Shown here: one piece after another, positions 1 to 11,706 of the stretch | Position numbering within the stretch: the first letter of the stretch is position 1 | Layout: each line of letters begins with the position of its first letter | NCBI RefSeq assembly: GCF_030867095.1 | Contig: NC_081829.1 | Location: 89,861,261-89,925,260 of the forward strand | DNA length: 64,000 nucleotides | From: Alligator mississippiensis | Lineage: Eukaryota > Chordata > Crocodylia > Alligatoridae | Direction: 5' to 3' | Translations under genes and position numbers: made by a program | The notes under the pieces: model-generated | Databases searched by the model: none | What the model saw: the letters and a program-made list of their open reading frames with translations, nothing else | What the model was told of the DNA's origin: nothing

Positions 1-415
1 CTGCTGCTGTGCACACTCCTGGGAAGTAGGGCATGGAAGGGCACATGCCCCCCAGATTTGTGCACTGGCTGGGGACAGATGTGGGCTCAGGCCTTCCAGC
101 CCTGCTGCCCTCACCTGGGAGCCCTGCACCGGCCATGCTGCCATGGCAAGGTGTCCCCCACCTGCCCAGCAGCAGTGGGGGCATGGGTGGTGGACTTGTG
201 TCCCCACTGCTGTCGGGTGGGCAGGGGGAACCTTGCCATGGCTCGGGGCTCTCAGGAGCAGGGCAGCAAAACAGGGAGCCTTGAGCCTGCAGTGGGCAGC
301 CTGCATCCACCCTCTACCCCCCACGGGCTCCACTCTGCCATGGGGGCAGTGAGGGGGGCACCATCTTAGCCGCCCCCTGACAAAAATAAAAGCCGGCGCC
401 TATGGTCAGAGACAG
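1..415. repeat. GC-rich foldback (inverted-repeat) element, cut by the window edge
   Basis: The segment is very GC rich and folds on itself. The motif at 141-184 (begins ccatggcaagg) returns inverted at 198-241 (ends ccttgccatgg), and the symmetry continues outward with ggctc(c/t)cagg and agcc motifs on both sides, giving a centre near 191. The right border is the drop in GC near 415, so by symmetry the left end should lie only tens of bases outside the window. The stretch 'catgccccccagatttgtg' (44-62) resembles 7770-7788 in the foldback at 7.4-8.3 kb, so the two may be related. The short open frames here have no recognisable product. Confidence 0.5.
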
Positions 416-763
416 ATCCTGTCTGAGCCCCAAGCTGGGCCTCTTTACATCAATTTCTTTGGAAGTAGAATAATAATATGCTATCTTCTGGGGTGCTTTT
501 GCCCATGTAGAATGCTTCATAACTATTGTATTATTTTTCAATTTTTTATATAGGTTCTGCATATAAATATTCCTCATACTATTTCTTTTCTTTTACTCCA
601 AATGACTTAGATATATTTGTCTACAGCTGCAGCTGACAACAAATTTTGACTTTTTATTCCCTCGACTCCTTTTCTCATGGTGAGTGACGTGGTCTTCCTA
701 ATGGTCTAGTGAACCCTGGTAGGTGCAACTGGTTCATAATGTTAAAATAGAGAAAGGTCTTAC
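416..763. other. intron 2 of the PNLIP-like gene (part), nothing recognised
   Basis: AT-rich unique-looking sequence between the GC-rich element and the splice donor of the lipase exon. No exon, RNA gene or repeat was recognised. Confidence 0.4.
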
Positions 764-1645
764 CTGAAATCTATTTCTAATTTCTTTGGTGTAGAGGGAG
801 AAGGTGATGTTCACACCTTCTGGAGGGTCAGGCAAACCTGGCAGAAGTCTCCCTGCTATTCCAGACCATGGTGGTTTATCTGAAAAGCAGCCGATTCTTT
901 CATAGCAAACTTCTTTGCCTGCGGCACAAAAACCATCTTATCATTATTTTCAAAACTGTTACAGTCCTGCGGTGCATTTGAGGTTGGTAACAACTTTAAA
1001 AAGTTCTGGGCTTGGGCATCTGGTTTTATCACTGATGTGAAAGTTCAGATTTATTCTTCAACCTATTTGTGGGTATTAGCTGAAGCAAATAAGACGGGAT
1101 ATTAGTGACTCATGATTCAATAAATAAAAAAGATGAGGGGACTTAATGTTAGGTGCCAGCTCCTGATTTGTATGTCTAGGAGTGGAAGACTTCAACTGCT
1201 GCCCCCGCTGCTCCCTCCCCCCAATAACAAAGAGTCTATTTGAGTTTCAGTTAATTTTAAACATGCTTCCTCTGAGCAGGCGAGCAGCTTTGATGCCACA
1301 TATTCATTCAGCTTTTTGCCTTGGATGCTGTTCATTACACCGCGCATTCATTCCACTGGGCCGTTTACCAGAAACAGCCCTCATGTAAACTAGGTGTGTG
1401 CACAGACCATTGCAGAAGCAAGGTGCAAAAGTGCAATGATATTAAGAATAGGAGCGGTGCATTGCCCTTGTGCTATAAACTATAGTATAACTTCAGTGCA
1501 AAGCAATGCTTTTATTTGCCTTGTAACTTTTTGCTACATGAAAATGTGACTGAATTCAAAATCCATGATGCAGTTTTCATAAATACGGTGTCTTACCTGC
1601 TGTTGAGCCAAGGAGACAGAAAGCAGTAATCCAAAGTCCAATCAT
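764..1645 (-). CDS. PNLIP: pancreatic triacylglycerol lipase-like gene, first two coding exons (partial)
   Basis: Coding exons are 1597-1645 (signal peptide) and 764-918 (start of the mature lipase); the rest lies left of the window. The first exon starts MIGLWITAFCLLGSTAG, a hydrophobic secretion signal. The second begins KEVCYERIGCFSDKPPWSGI and ends ...LYTKEIRNRFQ. Both have consensus donors (GTAAG) and exon 2 a good acceptor (gccgcag). The phases match PNLIPRP3 next door, and exon 2 is 155 bp in both genes. Family knowledge: secreted pancreatic lipases hydrolyse dietary triacylglycerol in the gut with colipase. The KEVCYER.GCFSD..PWSGI signature is closest to PNLIP as I remember it, against WGGT in PNLIPRP1 and WAGT in PNLIPRP2. 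The position downstream of PNLIPRP3 also fits PNLIP. PNLIPRP1 or PNLIPRP2 cannot be excluded from about 68 residues. A 5' acceptor (ggacttaacag, about 20 bases before the ATG) may mark an upstream noncoding exon. Confidence 0.85.
919..1596. other. intron 1 of the PNLIP-like gene
   Basis: Bounded by a GTAAGA donor at 1596 and a gccgcag acceptor at 919. No further coding or repeat signal was seen. The 68-codon plus-strand frame at 1182-1388 shows no homology to anything I know. Confidence 0.6.
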
Positions 1646-1878
1646 TTGAAGTAAACTGAATACTCCTGTTAAGTCCATCAAAAGCATTTTATTTAGACAC
1701 CAACTGACTTAAGAGCATTTAATCTTTTTAAAAAGTATGTAGTACAGTAATTCTATCCCAGGAGCAAACAGAACAAGAATAGAATATTAATGTATAAATT
1801 AATGCCTGGAATAAAGACAGCAGCAAAGCAAGCTTTTGCCTGGCCTTTATTCCTAAAATATCCCATCTTCAGTTAAAG

Positions 1879-2038
1879 CAGGGGTGGGCAAAATGCGGCC
1901 ATTCTATCCAGCCCACGAGGCCCCTAAAAATTTTAGAAAATTAATATTTGTCTGCCCCTGGCTGCCTGTCATGCGGCCCTCAATGGCCTGCCAAAACTCA
2001 GTAAGCGGCCCTCCGTCCAAAATAATTGCCCGCCCCTG
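1879..2038. mobile_element. hAT-type MITE with perfect 8-bp target duplication
   Basis: A 160-bp element with inverted ends CAGGGGTGGGCAA... and ...TTGCCCGCCCCTG. It is flanked by the exact 8-bp direct repeat agttaaag at 1871-1878 and 2039-2046. The 8-bp duplication and CAGGGG end are standard hAT features. It is too short for a transposase and therefore non-autonomous. It lies about 230 bp upstream of the PNLIP-like ATG. Confidence 0.9.
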
Positions 2039-2394
2039 AGTTAAAGGATAAGAGGAAAAAATGCTCAGTATAATTTAAATGAAATATGTCTGGAAATTTA
2101 TGGTTCTGGAAGGATCAAGATCTGAAAACAACTGATCAGTAATTTTATTAGCATTGCAGATGCTCCAGAGTAATTAGTCACTAATGTAAATAGTATGTGG
2201 TCTCGGTGGTAACATGAAACTGTTTTATTTGTTTGTCACCTCATCAGCAGATTACACCTTTCTCTCCTATTCTTTTGTGTTATGCAAGGCTATTTTCTGA
2301 TCCCAGTCTCTATGCTTAATCTAATGTTGCATTCACATCCCAGCACCTTTCTCAGGATGCCTCGTGTGCACAAGGAAAGCAGGATCCCTGGTGC

Positions 2395-2676
2395 TGAAGG
2401 CTCTGATTATTCCTCTGAAAAGATGGGCAAAGGCTAGCAGGGAGAAAAGGCAGCAAGGTGGCCCCTCAGATATGAGGAAAAACTTCTTCACGGTAAGGGT
2501 GGCCAAAATTTGGAATGGGTTCCCAAGGGAAGTGGTGCTCTCCCCTACCTTGGGGGTCTATAAGAGAAGGCTGGATAGGCATCTGGCTGGGGTCACTCTT
2601 TCCTGCCCAGGGCAGGGGGTCGGACTTGATGATCTGCTGAAGTGCCTTCCAACCCAAACATCTATGATCCTATGAT
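2395..2676 (+). mobile_element. CR1 LINE, 3' end fragment
   Basis: The translation reads SDMRKNFFTVRVAKIWNGFP (about 2467-2526), the conserved end of CR1 ORF2. It is followed by the 3'UTR signature 'ggacttgatgatctgctga' and the tail 'atctatgatcctatgat'. The copy is 5'-truncated in the usual way, with only the last ~80 codons and tail left. Confidence 0.9.
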
Positions 2677-2844
2677 GGCTGGTGGTAGAATAGCTGTTGT
2701 GACCTACAACAAATGTGTCCTTTATTTTTCTTGCCTGAAACAGAGGATTTCTTCAGTGTGATTTGCAAGGTGATGGCTATACTGAAAGGAAGAGTATGTT
2801 CCTTAGAAGAACATAGACAAACTTTGTGGAGCAGCAGAGACACT

Positions 2845-3125
2845 GAGAAGATAAGAATATAAGTGCCATATTGGGTCAGACCAATTTAATCTACCATCTA
2901 GTCTAGTATCCCATGTCTGATAGGTGATCTACCTGACCAGGAAGGAGGTTCTGGCCGGGAGCTGTGGGGCTGTTTTCCTGTCCCTTGTCCATTTATGTCT
3001 CTTGGCAAAATTTCACTGGGCAGTGGGTACTGCCCAGTGTACTTTGCTTGGTGTTGTCCCTCCTTGATGCGCTCATTTTGAACCTCTGACCTGCACTCCC
3101 ATCCCTGTTTTGTTGTCTCAAGCAA
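2845..3125. repeat. old interspersed repeat ('ccatattgggtcagacca' type)
   Basis: 'agaatataagtgccatatt', 'gggtcagaccaa' and 'catctagtctagtatccc' match a repeat I recognise as widespread in turtle and crocodilian DNA. It is diverged, and I cannot assign its class. Confidence 0.5.
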
Positions 3126-3419
3126 TCAGTGATGTGCCCTTAGTGGCCCCTCTCTTCAAGCGGGGGGGTGGTTATAGCTCTACTTGGTGGACTCTGGACC
3201 ATGTTCTGGAACGGCATATCATAAGGCTGATTTCCCAACCTCCCTTATCTCACCTGGGGTGACTTGCCATGCGCCAGAGCATGCATGCCAGGGTGCGGGC
3301 ACACCCTCATGGGAACATGCCTTTTTTGTGCAACCAGGTGAATATTATTTCTTGACTGGCACTGATGCAGCCGCTATCCAGTTCTGCACGCCCCACAACA
3401 ATTCAGGGAGGATGTTGAT

Positions 3420-3600
3420 AAATTGGAGGGGTTGTGGAGAAGGCATACCAGAATGATCCTGGGAATGGAAAACATATGCTAGAGAAGAGACTTAAAGAAC
3501 TTGGTTTGCTCAGCCCAGCAAAATTAAAAGCTGAAAGAGGAAATAGAAGACTGTTTTCCATAAATATGTCAAATGAAGGCAAAATACAGGGGTGACTGGG
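3420..3600 (+). mobile_element. old CR1/L3-like LINE fragment
   Basis: 'ggcataccagaatgatcctg', 'ggaatggaaaacatatgcta' and 'cttaaagaacttggtttgct' follow the RMIxGMEN...LKELGLL stretch of CR1/L3-type ORF2. It is heavily decayed, with no open frame, and is older than the other CR1 copies here. Confidence 0.6.
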
Positions 3601-4650
3601 GCCTTGTGCAGAGATTTGGTTCTTTCTGGGAGAGTTGCTGTTCTCCCAGGAGAGACCACAAGTGTACAGCTGTTTAGGTTTTTTCTCCCAGAGTAAAAAT
3701 GGCCTTTCCAGGAGAAAAATAACCTGGAAACAACCAAGGTTAAATTACTCCCAGGAGAGGTTTTTTTGTTTTGTTTTTTTTTCCTGCCGTGGCTTCTCTC
3801 AGAACAGGACATAGTCCTCCAGAATCTCTTCTCTCCCCTGCTTCTTCAATTATGTCACTTCCCTGTATCTCTGTTTGGGATTCTCCTGTTCATTATGTGT
3901 CTTAAACTCTTTATCTGCATCAAACCCTTTCTTAACTCTCACCTGGCTTATGTTTGTGCTTTCATCTTGTGCACTCCCAGTCCCTAGGTACTACAGAAAT
4001 ATATTCCCATTATCTCTTCTTCTGGTGCTGTACCTTAAACTTGGGCTTCTAACCATCTCTCCTTTTGCCTTTCAACCCTTTTTCCAAATCTATCCCTTAC
4101 AGTTTGGCATAGCATTTAGTTCAACACTGGGAGGAACAGAAGGAAAGAAAGGATGGATGCTTTCGTGGTGGTTAAGAAAAATGTCTGGGATCCATTTGGG
4201 TCGTTGTCAATTTTCTTTTCCTCCGCAGATGTCCTGAGAGACTTTGTGCAAGTCCTTTTGGCCACAATCTGAATTCAGTTATTTGGCTCTTGTTATGTAA
4301 TGGTTTATGCTAGTTCTTTTTGCATTATGTTTTCCTATTTTTGTATAGATCACACTCTACACGCTTTCCAGAGATGGACATATATCTTTTTATGTGCTGT
4401 ATGAATCGGATCAATACAGTATGTCTAAAGCTTCATCTCTTGACTCCTATGTTCTAATTTAATGCCAAGGGCCAGACTTTGTTGTAGGTAGATAAGTGAC
4501 ACCAACTGCCTTTTTTTGATGTCATTGCAAACTAGAAACAAAACCTTCATTCACTATAGACATACCAGAAAATACTAAGATTTCACTATATACCCTTTAA
4601 GGCCTCCTCTATATGTGAACATACAGCAGGCCCCCAAAAAAATGACTATT
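3601..4650. other. intergenic, nothing recognised
   Basis: Mixed AT-rich sequence with self-complementary 'tcccaggagag' motifs around 3640-3760. Open frames such as 3875-4237 (120 codons) are hydrophobic by composition and match no family I know. Confidence 0.4.
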
Positions 4651-6560
4651 CAGAATCATATAAACTTAGGGTTGGAAGGGACCTCAGGAGGTCATCTAGT
4701 CCAACCCCCTACCCAAAGCAAGACCACCTCCAACCAAATCATCCCAGCCAGGGCTTTGTCTAGCTGGATCTTAAAAACCTCCAAGGATGAAAATTCCACC
4801 ACCTCTCTGGGTAGCCTGTTCCAGTGTTTTACTACCTTCCTAGTAAGAAAATTCTTCCTAATATCTAACCTACACTCCCCTTGCTGCAACATGAGACCAT
4901 TGCTCCTTGTTCTGTCATCTGTCATGACTGAGAACAGTCCAGCTCCATCTTTTTTCGAACCCCACTTCAGGTAGCTGAAGGCTGCTATTAAATCCCATTT
5001 TAGTTACCTCTTTAGACTAAATAAGCCCACTTCCCTCAGCCTCTCCTAATAAGTTATGTACCGCAACCCCTTCACCATGTTTGTTGCCTTCCACTGTACC
5101 TTCTCCAATTTGTTCACATCCTTTCTGTAATGGGGGACCCAATACTGAATACAGGACTCCAGATGTGGCCTCACCGGTGCTCAATAAAGGAGAATAATCA
5201 CTTCCCTTGACCTGCTGGCAACACTCCTACCAATGCAGCCTAGGATGCCATTAGCCTTCTTGGCAACAAGTGCACACTGTTGGCTCATATTCAGCTTATT
5301 GTCCACTGTAACCCCCAGGGCCTTTTCTGCAGAGCTGTTGCCCAGCCAGTCAGCCCCCAGTCTGTACTGGTGCATGGGGTTGTTCTGTCCTAAGTGCAGG
5401 ACTCTGCACTTGTCCTTGTTGAACCTCATGAGATTTCTTTTGGCCCAATCCTCCAATTGCTCTAGGTCACTCTGATTCCTAGCCCTACCCTCCAGCATAT
5501 CTACTACACCCCACAGCTTGGTGTCATCTGCAAACTTGCTGAGGGTGTGCTCTGTGCCATCTTCCAGATCACTGATGAGGACATTGAATAAAACTGGCCC
5601 CAGGACTGACCCCCTGGAGCACTGTATTTGATACCAGCTGCCAACTAGACCTCGAGCCATTGATTTAATACCCTGTGAGCCCAATGCTCCAGCAACTTTT
5701 CTGTCCACCTTACAGTCCATTCATCCAGCCCGTACTTCCTTAGCTTGCCTGTGAGAACATGTGGGGGACTGTGTCAAAAGCCTTGCTAAAATCAAGGTAT
5801 ATCACATCCACTGCTCTCCCCGCATCCACAGAGCCAGTCATCTCATCATAGAAGGCAGTCAGGTTGGTCAGGCATGACTTGCCCTTGATGAATCCATGCA
5901 AACTGTTCCTAATCACCTTCACCTCCTCCAAGTGCTTAGAATTGGATTCCTTGAGCATCTGTTCTGTAACTTTTTTTTCTCCAGTGATTGAGGTGAGGCT
6001 GACTAGTCTGTAGTTCTCTGGATCCTCCTTCTTCCCTTCCTTAAATATGGGTATTATGTTTGCCCTTTTCCAGTCATCTGGGACCTCTCCTGGTCACCAT
6101 GAGCTTTCAAACATGATGGCCAATGGCTGTGCAACCTCATCAGCCAATTTCCTCAGCCCTCTCGGGTGCATCCTGTCCAGCCCCATGGACTTGTACACAT
6201 TCAGCTTTTCTAAATAGTCCCTACCCTGTTCTTTCACCACTGAGGGCTGCTTACCTCATCCCCAAACTGCTGCCTGGTGCAGCAGTCTTGGAGCTGACCT
6301 TGCATGTGAAGACTGAGGTGAGAAGGGCATTGAGCACTTCAGCCTTTTCTGCATCTTCTGTCACAGCCCCTATTCAGTAAGGGACCCACACTTCCCTGAT
6401 CCTCCTCTTGCTACCAGCGTACATGTAGAAACTTTTCTTGTTACCCTTCACATCCCTTGCTAGCTCCAACTCCAACTGCACTTTGGCATCCTGACTGCAC
6501 CCCTGCATGCCCAAGCAATACTCTTATATTCCTCCATATTTATTTGTCCAAGTTTTTATT
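4651..6560 (-). mobile_element. CR1 LINE, RT-half copy, degenerate
   Basis: On the minus strand the element runs from about 6560 (5') to its tail at 4651 ('cagaatcatataaacttagg'). Translated pieces in CR1 order are [16 protein letters not shown] (RT motif A, near 5780-5810), SRGSVLGPVLFNVLISDLED and KFADDTKLWG (motifs B and C, near 5520-5620), LNMSQQCALVAKKANGILGC, and RSNGLMLQQGECRLDIRKNF near the 3' end. The catalytic Asp-Asp of FADD is retained, but frames are interrupted several times, so it is dead. It is 5'-truncated, with no endonuclease half. Confidence 0.95.
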
Positions 6561-6603
6561 TCTTATTAGCTCCCTTTTTGTGACTTAGTTTATTGAAGAG
6601 AAA

Positions 6604-6725
6604 GATAGAATCATAGAAAATTAGGGTTAAAAGGGACCTCAGGAGGTCATGTAGTCCAACCCCCTGGTCAAACTAGATCATCCCAGCCATGGGCCCACGG
6701 CTTTGTCTAGCCACGTATTAAACAC
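6604..6725 (-). mobile_element. CR1 LINE 3' tail fragment
   Basis: 'atagaatcatagaaaattag' followed by 'gggacctcaggaggtcatg' and 'tagtccaaccccctgg' is a second CR1 3' end in the same orientation just beside the larger copy. Only about 120 bp remain. Confidence 0.85.
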
Positions 6726-7413
6726 TACCAACAAGTTAAAAACCATCCCATGAATTAAAAGAAAACAAGGATAGCATATTTTCCAGAGACATGCTTTTCA
6801 ATAGCTAGGATGGGAGGTAGATGTGGTAGGTTTTGAGGTAGTTTCCTGGGTTTTTCCAGATGTTAAAAGATGATGCCCAGAGAACTATCTAATTTTCTGA
6901 TACAATGAAGAGTGAAGTCAACTCTGGCCATTGAAGTACAGTACAGGAAGTGGAAGACTTCATCTCTTCTCCAGATTGCCTCCTATATGTTTCTCAGTGT
7001 CTAGTACAATGGAGTCTGCATTCTAGAATGGGATTCATTAGCACTATTGCAGTGCAGAACACATAAGATAACATCTTGACCTTAACTAATTAAGTCTTCC
7101 TGTCCATCCAATGGCAGGCAGCTAAGTTTTTTCAAGAGGCATAACCATAGAGCTTACAGTTTTAAGGATACTGCTGATATACTTGATAAAGACACAAATA
7201 TAGCAGTACAGCCAGTTTTTTGGTTTTTTTAAGGCCTAGATCAGTTGGATGGAATGACTGAACGTAGCAATGGAGAAGCATCCTCAATTCATTCAAGGCT
7301 TTGTCCTCCTGCTGTTGAATTGTTTCACGTGCTATTTCTTTAGTACTGGAGAATCCATTGCCTCACTTGACTAGGATTCCTATGGTTTTTTTTAAAGCTA
7401 GAAAAAACCACTG
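6726..7413. other. intergenic, nothing recognised
   Basis: AT-rich sequence without a recognised exon or repeat, up to the left target repeat of the foldback element. Confidence 0.4.
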
Positions 7414-8317
7414 TGATCATTAGACTGATGTATCAGCCGCATAGCGCGTCGGCACTGATAACAGGAAAATTAACATTATCGGCAATAGCCTTTTTTTGGC
7501 TGATAATGTCACCAATAAATACCATGTGCATGCGCGCAGCTATAGCATGCATATGGCCAGGAATACAGCCGGGAATTTTGGAGAGCAGCATCCTGCTGGT
7601 AAGTCTGTGGTGGGGAAAGGGACATGGGGGGGGTAGATTGAGGCCCCCAGGGTGAGGGAGGGAAGGAGGGAGTGGAGCAGGGGAAGACACTGCCCTGCTG
7701 GGGCATAACACAGGCTGGAGTGGCAGGCTGTTTGTGCGGTGGGTGGGGAGGGGGAGTCCTGGGGTGTATGTGCCCCCCGGATTTGTGTGTGGGGTGAAAG
7801 CGGGCTGCCTGCCTCTTCCCAGCAGTGGGCAGGGCTAGGGCTTCCCGGAGCTGGCAGGGGCAGGGTGGGCTCAGATGCATGGGGTGCACAAAGGTAGTAC
7901 TGGGAGGGATGGCTACAGTTGAAGCCCCCACTAGTGCCATCCCAGCTCAGGACACTGTGCTCTGCTGCAGCTGAGCCTGCCTTGGCCCAGCCCCCACACT
8001 GGGAAGAGGCCTGCGCAGCCCCTAGCCATGAGTGCAGCCATGCCCTCTCCCTACCCCCCTGCATCCTCCGGACAAGCCGCTCCCAGCTTTGTCCTGCCCC
8101 AGTCCCACTCCCTCACCAGGGGGTCTTTGATCTGCCCCCCCATGCCCCTTCCCTCCGTCATGCCCCTTCCCCCCCCGACAGACTTACTAGGAGGATACTG
8201 CTGTCCATGCTGCCCAGCTGTATTCCTGTGGATTGGTATTGGCCAATTATGGCTGGTTAATAATTCACCACTGATATCAGCCAAGAAAATCTTTATCAGT
8301 GCACCCCTGCTGATCAT
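7414..8317. mobile_element. ~0.9 kb GC-rich foldback element, probably hAT-derived, 7-bp flanking repeat
   Basis: Two inverted arms meet near 7895. Left arm motifs 'ggcactgataac', 'ttggctgata', 'ggaatacagccggga' and 'ggtaagtctgt' (7453-7613) recur inverted in 8177-8310 as gcactgataaag, ttggctgatatc, ggaatacagctggg and agtaagtctgt. The right end reads ...cagtgcacccctg, an inverted CAGGGGTGCACTG, a hAT-like terminus. The direct repeat tgatcat occurs at 7414-7420 and 8311-8317. The left terminus is eroded. The interior is GC rich and shows weaker symmetry. Overlapping minus-strand frames of 143 and 174 codons inside it are compositional artefacts. Confidence 0.75.
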
Positions 8318-10661
8318 CTCTCTTGGCCTCCTGCACATCATAAGCTGTTAAATAAGTCTGGGAGGTGGCTCTGTTAGATGCTTCTCCCAATTCATAATAA
8401 TTGATTGGGGCTTCTTACCTCTTCTTCCTTTTGGCTTTTTCACCTTCATCTTGGTGAGGGCTTGGGGCTATAGTTAAACTCTGACCTATTCGCAACCTGC
8501 TTTTGCTTGTCATCTGTCCCTTTTCAGCTGGAGAATGCCTTTTTTGATGACTACTATGAGAACTGCTCTAATGATTGTTTGATAAGACGCATCCTTTTTC
8601 ACATTTCTTCATTCAGTTGTCTCAAGCATTCTTCCTATATTCCACTCATTCTTTAAACTTTGTGCTGCTTCCGATAGTGCTTCATGTAGTTTAACCTCTT
8701 TCATGACTTCAACCATTGTCTGTGTCTGCGTATGAGGAAGGGAATCCAGATTTCACCTGATGCAGTTATATGGCTTTTTTTTCTGATCATTCAGGAAAAT
8801 AAACTTTGGAATAAACTCCCCACTGCTTCACGTCAGCCCTTTCTAATTCTGTCTGTTATCCCAGCCGTGGTGTGCAATCATCCCAAGGGTACTTCATCAC
8901 CTGTTGGGGTTTGTCAGTGTTAAGATGCCGCAATCTCTTCTGGTCAGAGCTTCCCCAGAATGACTTGGTTTGCTTCTCATCTGGTGACTTAAATTGCCCT
9001 AGTATTTATTCCCATCTGCGCTCGTTCCTCTGATTATCGGCAGGGGGTCTTTCTGGCCCCCGATCTCTGCATGGAAAATAATGAAGCACACCATCCTTGA
9101 AGCTCTTTTCCATCACTTACCACTCCAATTCCAGAATGATGTTGCTTTGGGATGTCTGTTCAGCTCGCTCCCTCAGAAGTCCTGGTTGTTACCTGCCCTC
9201 TTTGCTTACTGGAGTCGGTCCCAGAGCAGTGGGTGTGGGCCCAGCCATGTGATGTCTAATGATGTGTTTGGTGTAGAAGGATGTGGATCTTGGTAATTAA
9301 TCTCCCCACTGGTTGTAACATCATTCTGCTCTCCCATGTCTCTTCCTTTTGTATCGTAGCAAAATCTGGTGTCTTCCTAAGAGCTGGAATGTGGGGGGCG
9401 GGGGGATGACCAAGTCCACATCTGGGGACGTAAGGTGCAATTCACTGGGATTTAGGTGGCTTCAGGCCCAGAAACAATCCCAATTCAGCACCTGAGAAGG
9501 TTGGTGATTGATTTTTGCTGATAAAGTTACTTAAGTGTTACTTAGGTTCTGCTCCTACAGTAGCCTGCTGTATTACGATCCCTGGAGAACCTCCTTAAAG
9601 ACTGTTCATCTTTCTGGGGAGTCTTCTATCTGATCCTGAAAAAAGCTTGTATTGCTTAGAGGTAAAAGTTATGGCTTTACCTTCATGTATCCATGGAGGA
9701 TTGCCTAGCAGCAGTCACAAGAGTATTTTGAGCATATTTATTTATGATTTCCAACTAATACACACCATCTGCTAAATAAATGAGTCATAAACTAGCACAG
9801 GTAAGATAAAGAAAGCATAAATTCATGGTTTAGGGACATATTAGGCTTAAGAGATGCATGAAAACAAGCACAGTGGGGAAAATAAAGATGAAAGTGAATG
9901 CCTAAGATGCTTTATGCTGTAGTTCTGATTTAGGCTTGGGAACTTCTATTTGGAGGGAACAATGCAACTGAAAGGGATCAGATCAGTGGTCTAAGAGTTC
10001 AAGAGGCAAATAGAAACCTCTTCCTGGAGCTTTTCTATTTTTCAAGGAATGGCTTTGAGCTTCCTGTACTTAAAAACCACAACAAAAAACAAATGACAGG
10101 GTCTCCCTGGGACCACACATTATATCTAGCCACTAGGTAGTTTAGACATTAGACATGGGACTGTCCTAGGATGAAGTACCTTGGTGACTGAGAGAGGTTC
10201 TTGCTCCAGTCTCAGCCCTGAACTTTTATACAATGCCTCTGCTTCTGGTGTTGTAAGAGATCTAATTGTCTTGCTCCAACAGGTCTAGCACTAGCTGGTA
10301 GGAGGAAGAGGTGTTTCCTGTATCACAGCATTGTTAGGTGTGTGTGTTATCTGGAACGGAAGTTTATCATCATCTTTTAGATGGAGATTTTGCTAGCCCT
10401 GGTATTGCAAAGGCAAAATGTCAGGTTAATGGCTCTATTCTATCCTGGAAATCTGCTTCCTATCTGTTTATGCCCTCTAACTTCCACTGATCCTGGATTC
10501 AATTTTTTGGGGGGACTGTTGCAGTCAGTATGGCTTACAGCAGCCTTTTAGATTGCTTCATATGTTAAAACAATCTGCAGTACTGGGAAACAAGTGAAGC
10601 ATCTCAGGACAGGGAAGAGGGACCTGTTTTTACAGTTCTCTATGAAGGCGTGTCTCTAGGT
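8318..10661. other. intergenic, nothing recognised
   Basis: Unique-looking sequence between the PNLIP-like gene and PNLIPRP3. No exon with lipase similarity, no RNA gene and no clear repeat was seen on either strand. Confidence 0.4.
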
Positions 10662-11706
10662 CAGTGATTCTTAACCAAGATATTGTGGCACCATATGATG
10701 CCTTGAGATCCTTGCGAAGGTGATGCAGGGTGCCATGCAATGGTAGCCCTGTTAGATATTCCCATATGGTTTGCAGAGATTTCAAATAGGAATCTGTAGT
10801 GTTAAAAACGTTCTGTCCTGTTGACAGACAAGGTTCTTTAGGTGAATATGATATCTTTTATTAGGCCAACTTAAATAGTTGGAAAAAAAATGTATAGGAA
10901 GCTTTTGAGTTTAAAAACCCTTTGTCAGGCTGAGGAAGTCTCTGCGGTTGGTGTGGGCTCTTTCTGGTTGTAATCCATGTTCTTTGCAACAGAAACAATT
11001 GCTATTTTATTTTTCCCTATTAAAAAAAATGAGTTAAAACTAAAAGCTGGCATTTGCCAAGGGGTACTTCGGTCTCATGTACATGCCACAATTCTTGCCC
11101 TTTCATGCGCTGCAACTGCGTGTCTGTTTGCACAAGTGGGATTTCTCAATGCTTTAAAAGTCTTTCTTGTGCATTTAAACGAAAACTCCTCGGATGTAGT
11201 TTAGTTTGCCTTGCTGGGAATTACAGCATCACGTCCCTGGATTTGTCTCATGCAAACACAAAGGCACTCAAAGATGTGTAATGAACCTCTTTGTCCACCA
11301 GATTGCGCTTTGACTTTTGTAGTTCACCCCTTCAAGTTGCTTTCACTTTTGAATAGCTTCTGCTTTTTTTTTTTTTTCTTGTAGTTTGCCAGCTCCATGC
11401 TTCCACAGTTCCATGGCCAGGCACGGGCATGTAATGGGGAGGTGGGGGGTGGGCTCTGCTGGACCTCCTTACTTTCCTGTGGAGCTGGTCAGGGACCTGG
11501 TTTAATTTGTTTTAAAATCTAGTGCATGTAAACACAGATGCGACACTCCAAGGCTTAATTCATTTGAAAACCTATTGTGTGTAAACACAGATGTGACGCT
11601 CTGAAACAAACAATTTTAAATTTTATAAATCTATTTAATTTAATGAGGATTAAAACCTGTGGTGAGTACAGGCGCCCCTAGAGTCTAAAAAGCTTGAGAA
11701 TCACTG
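10662..11706. mobile_element. decayed ~1 kb hAT-like element with CAGTG ends
   Basis: The left end reads cagtgattcttaacc (10662 on) and the right end inverted reads cagtgattctcaagc (11706 back), the classic CAGTGNTTCTCAA hAT terminus. Flanking octamers ctctaggt and ctccattt agree only partly, so a target duplication is eroded or absent. A 19-20 bp motif 'tgtaaacacagatgygac' is repeated about 54 bp apart (11526-11545 and 11580-11599). Another repeat is nested at 10795-10960. No transposase frame is visible, so it is non-autonomous or fully decayed. Confidence 0.65.
10795..10960. repeat. nested short interspersed repeat ('cttttattaggccaact' type)
   Basis: 'acagacaaggttctttaggt', 'atcttttattaggccaactt' and 'aaaaaccctttgtcaggctg' are pieces of a short repeat I recognise as common in reptile genomes, probably SINE-like. 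It sits inside the hAT-like element, so it inserted later or is part of it. Confidence 0.5.

Noticed and set aside
7509-8260. Frames of 143, 174 and 113 codons
   Set aside because: Compositional frames in a GC-rich foldback element, without homology or splice support.
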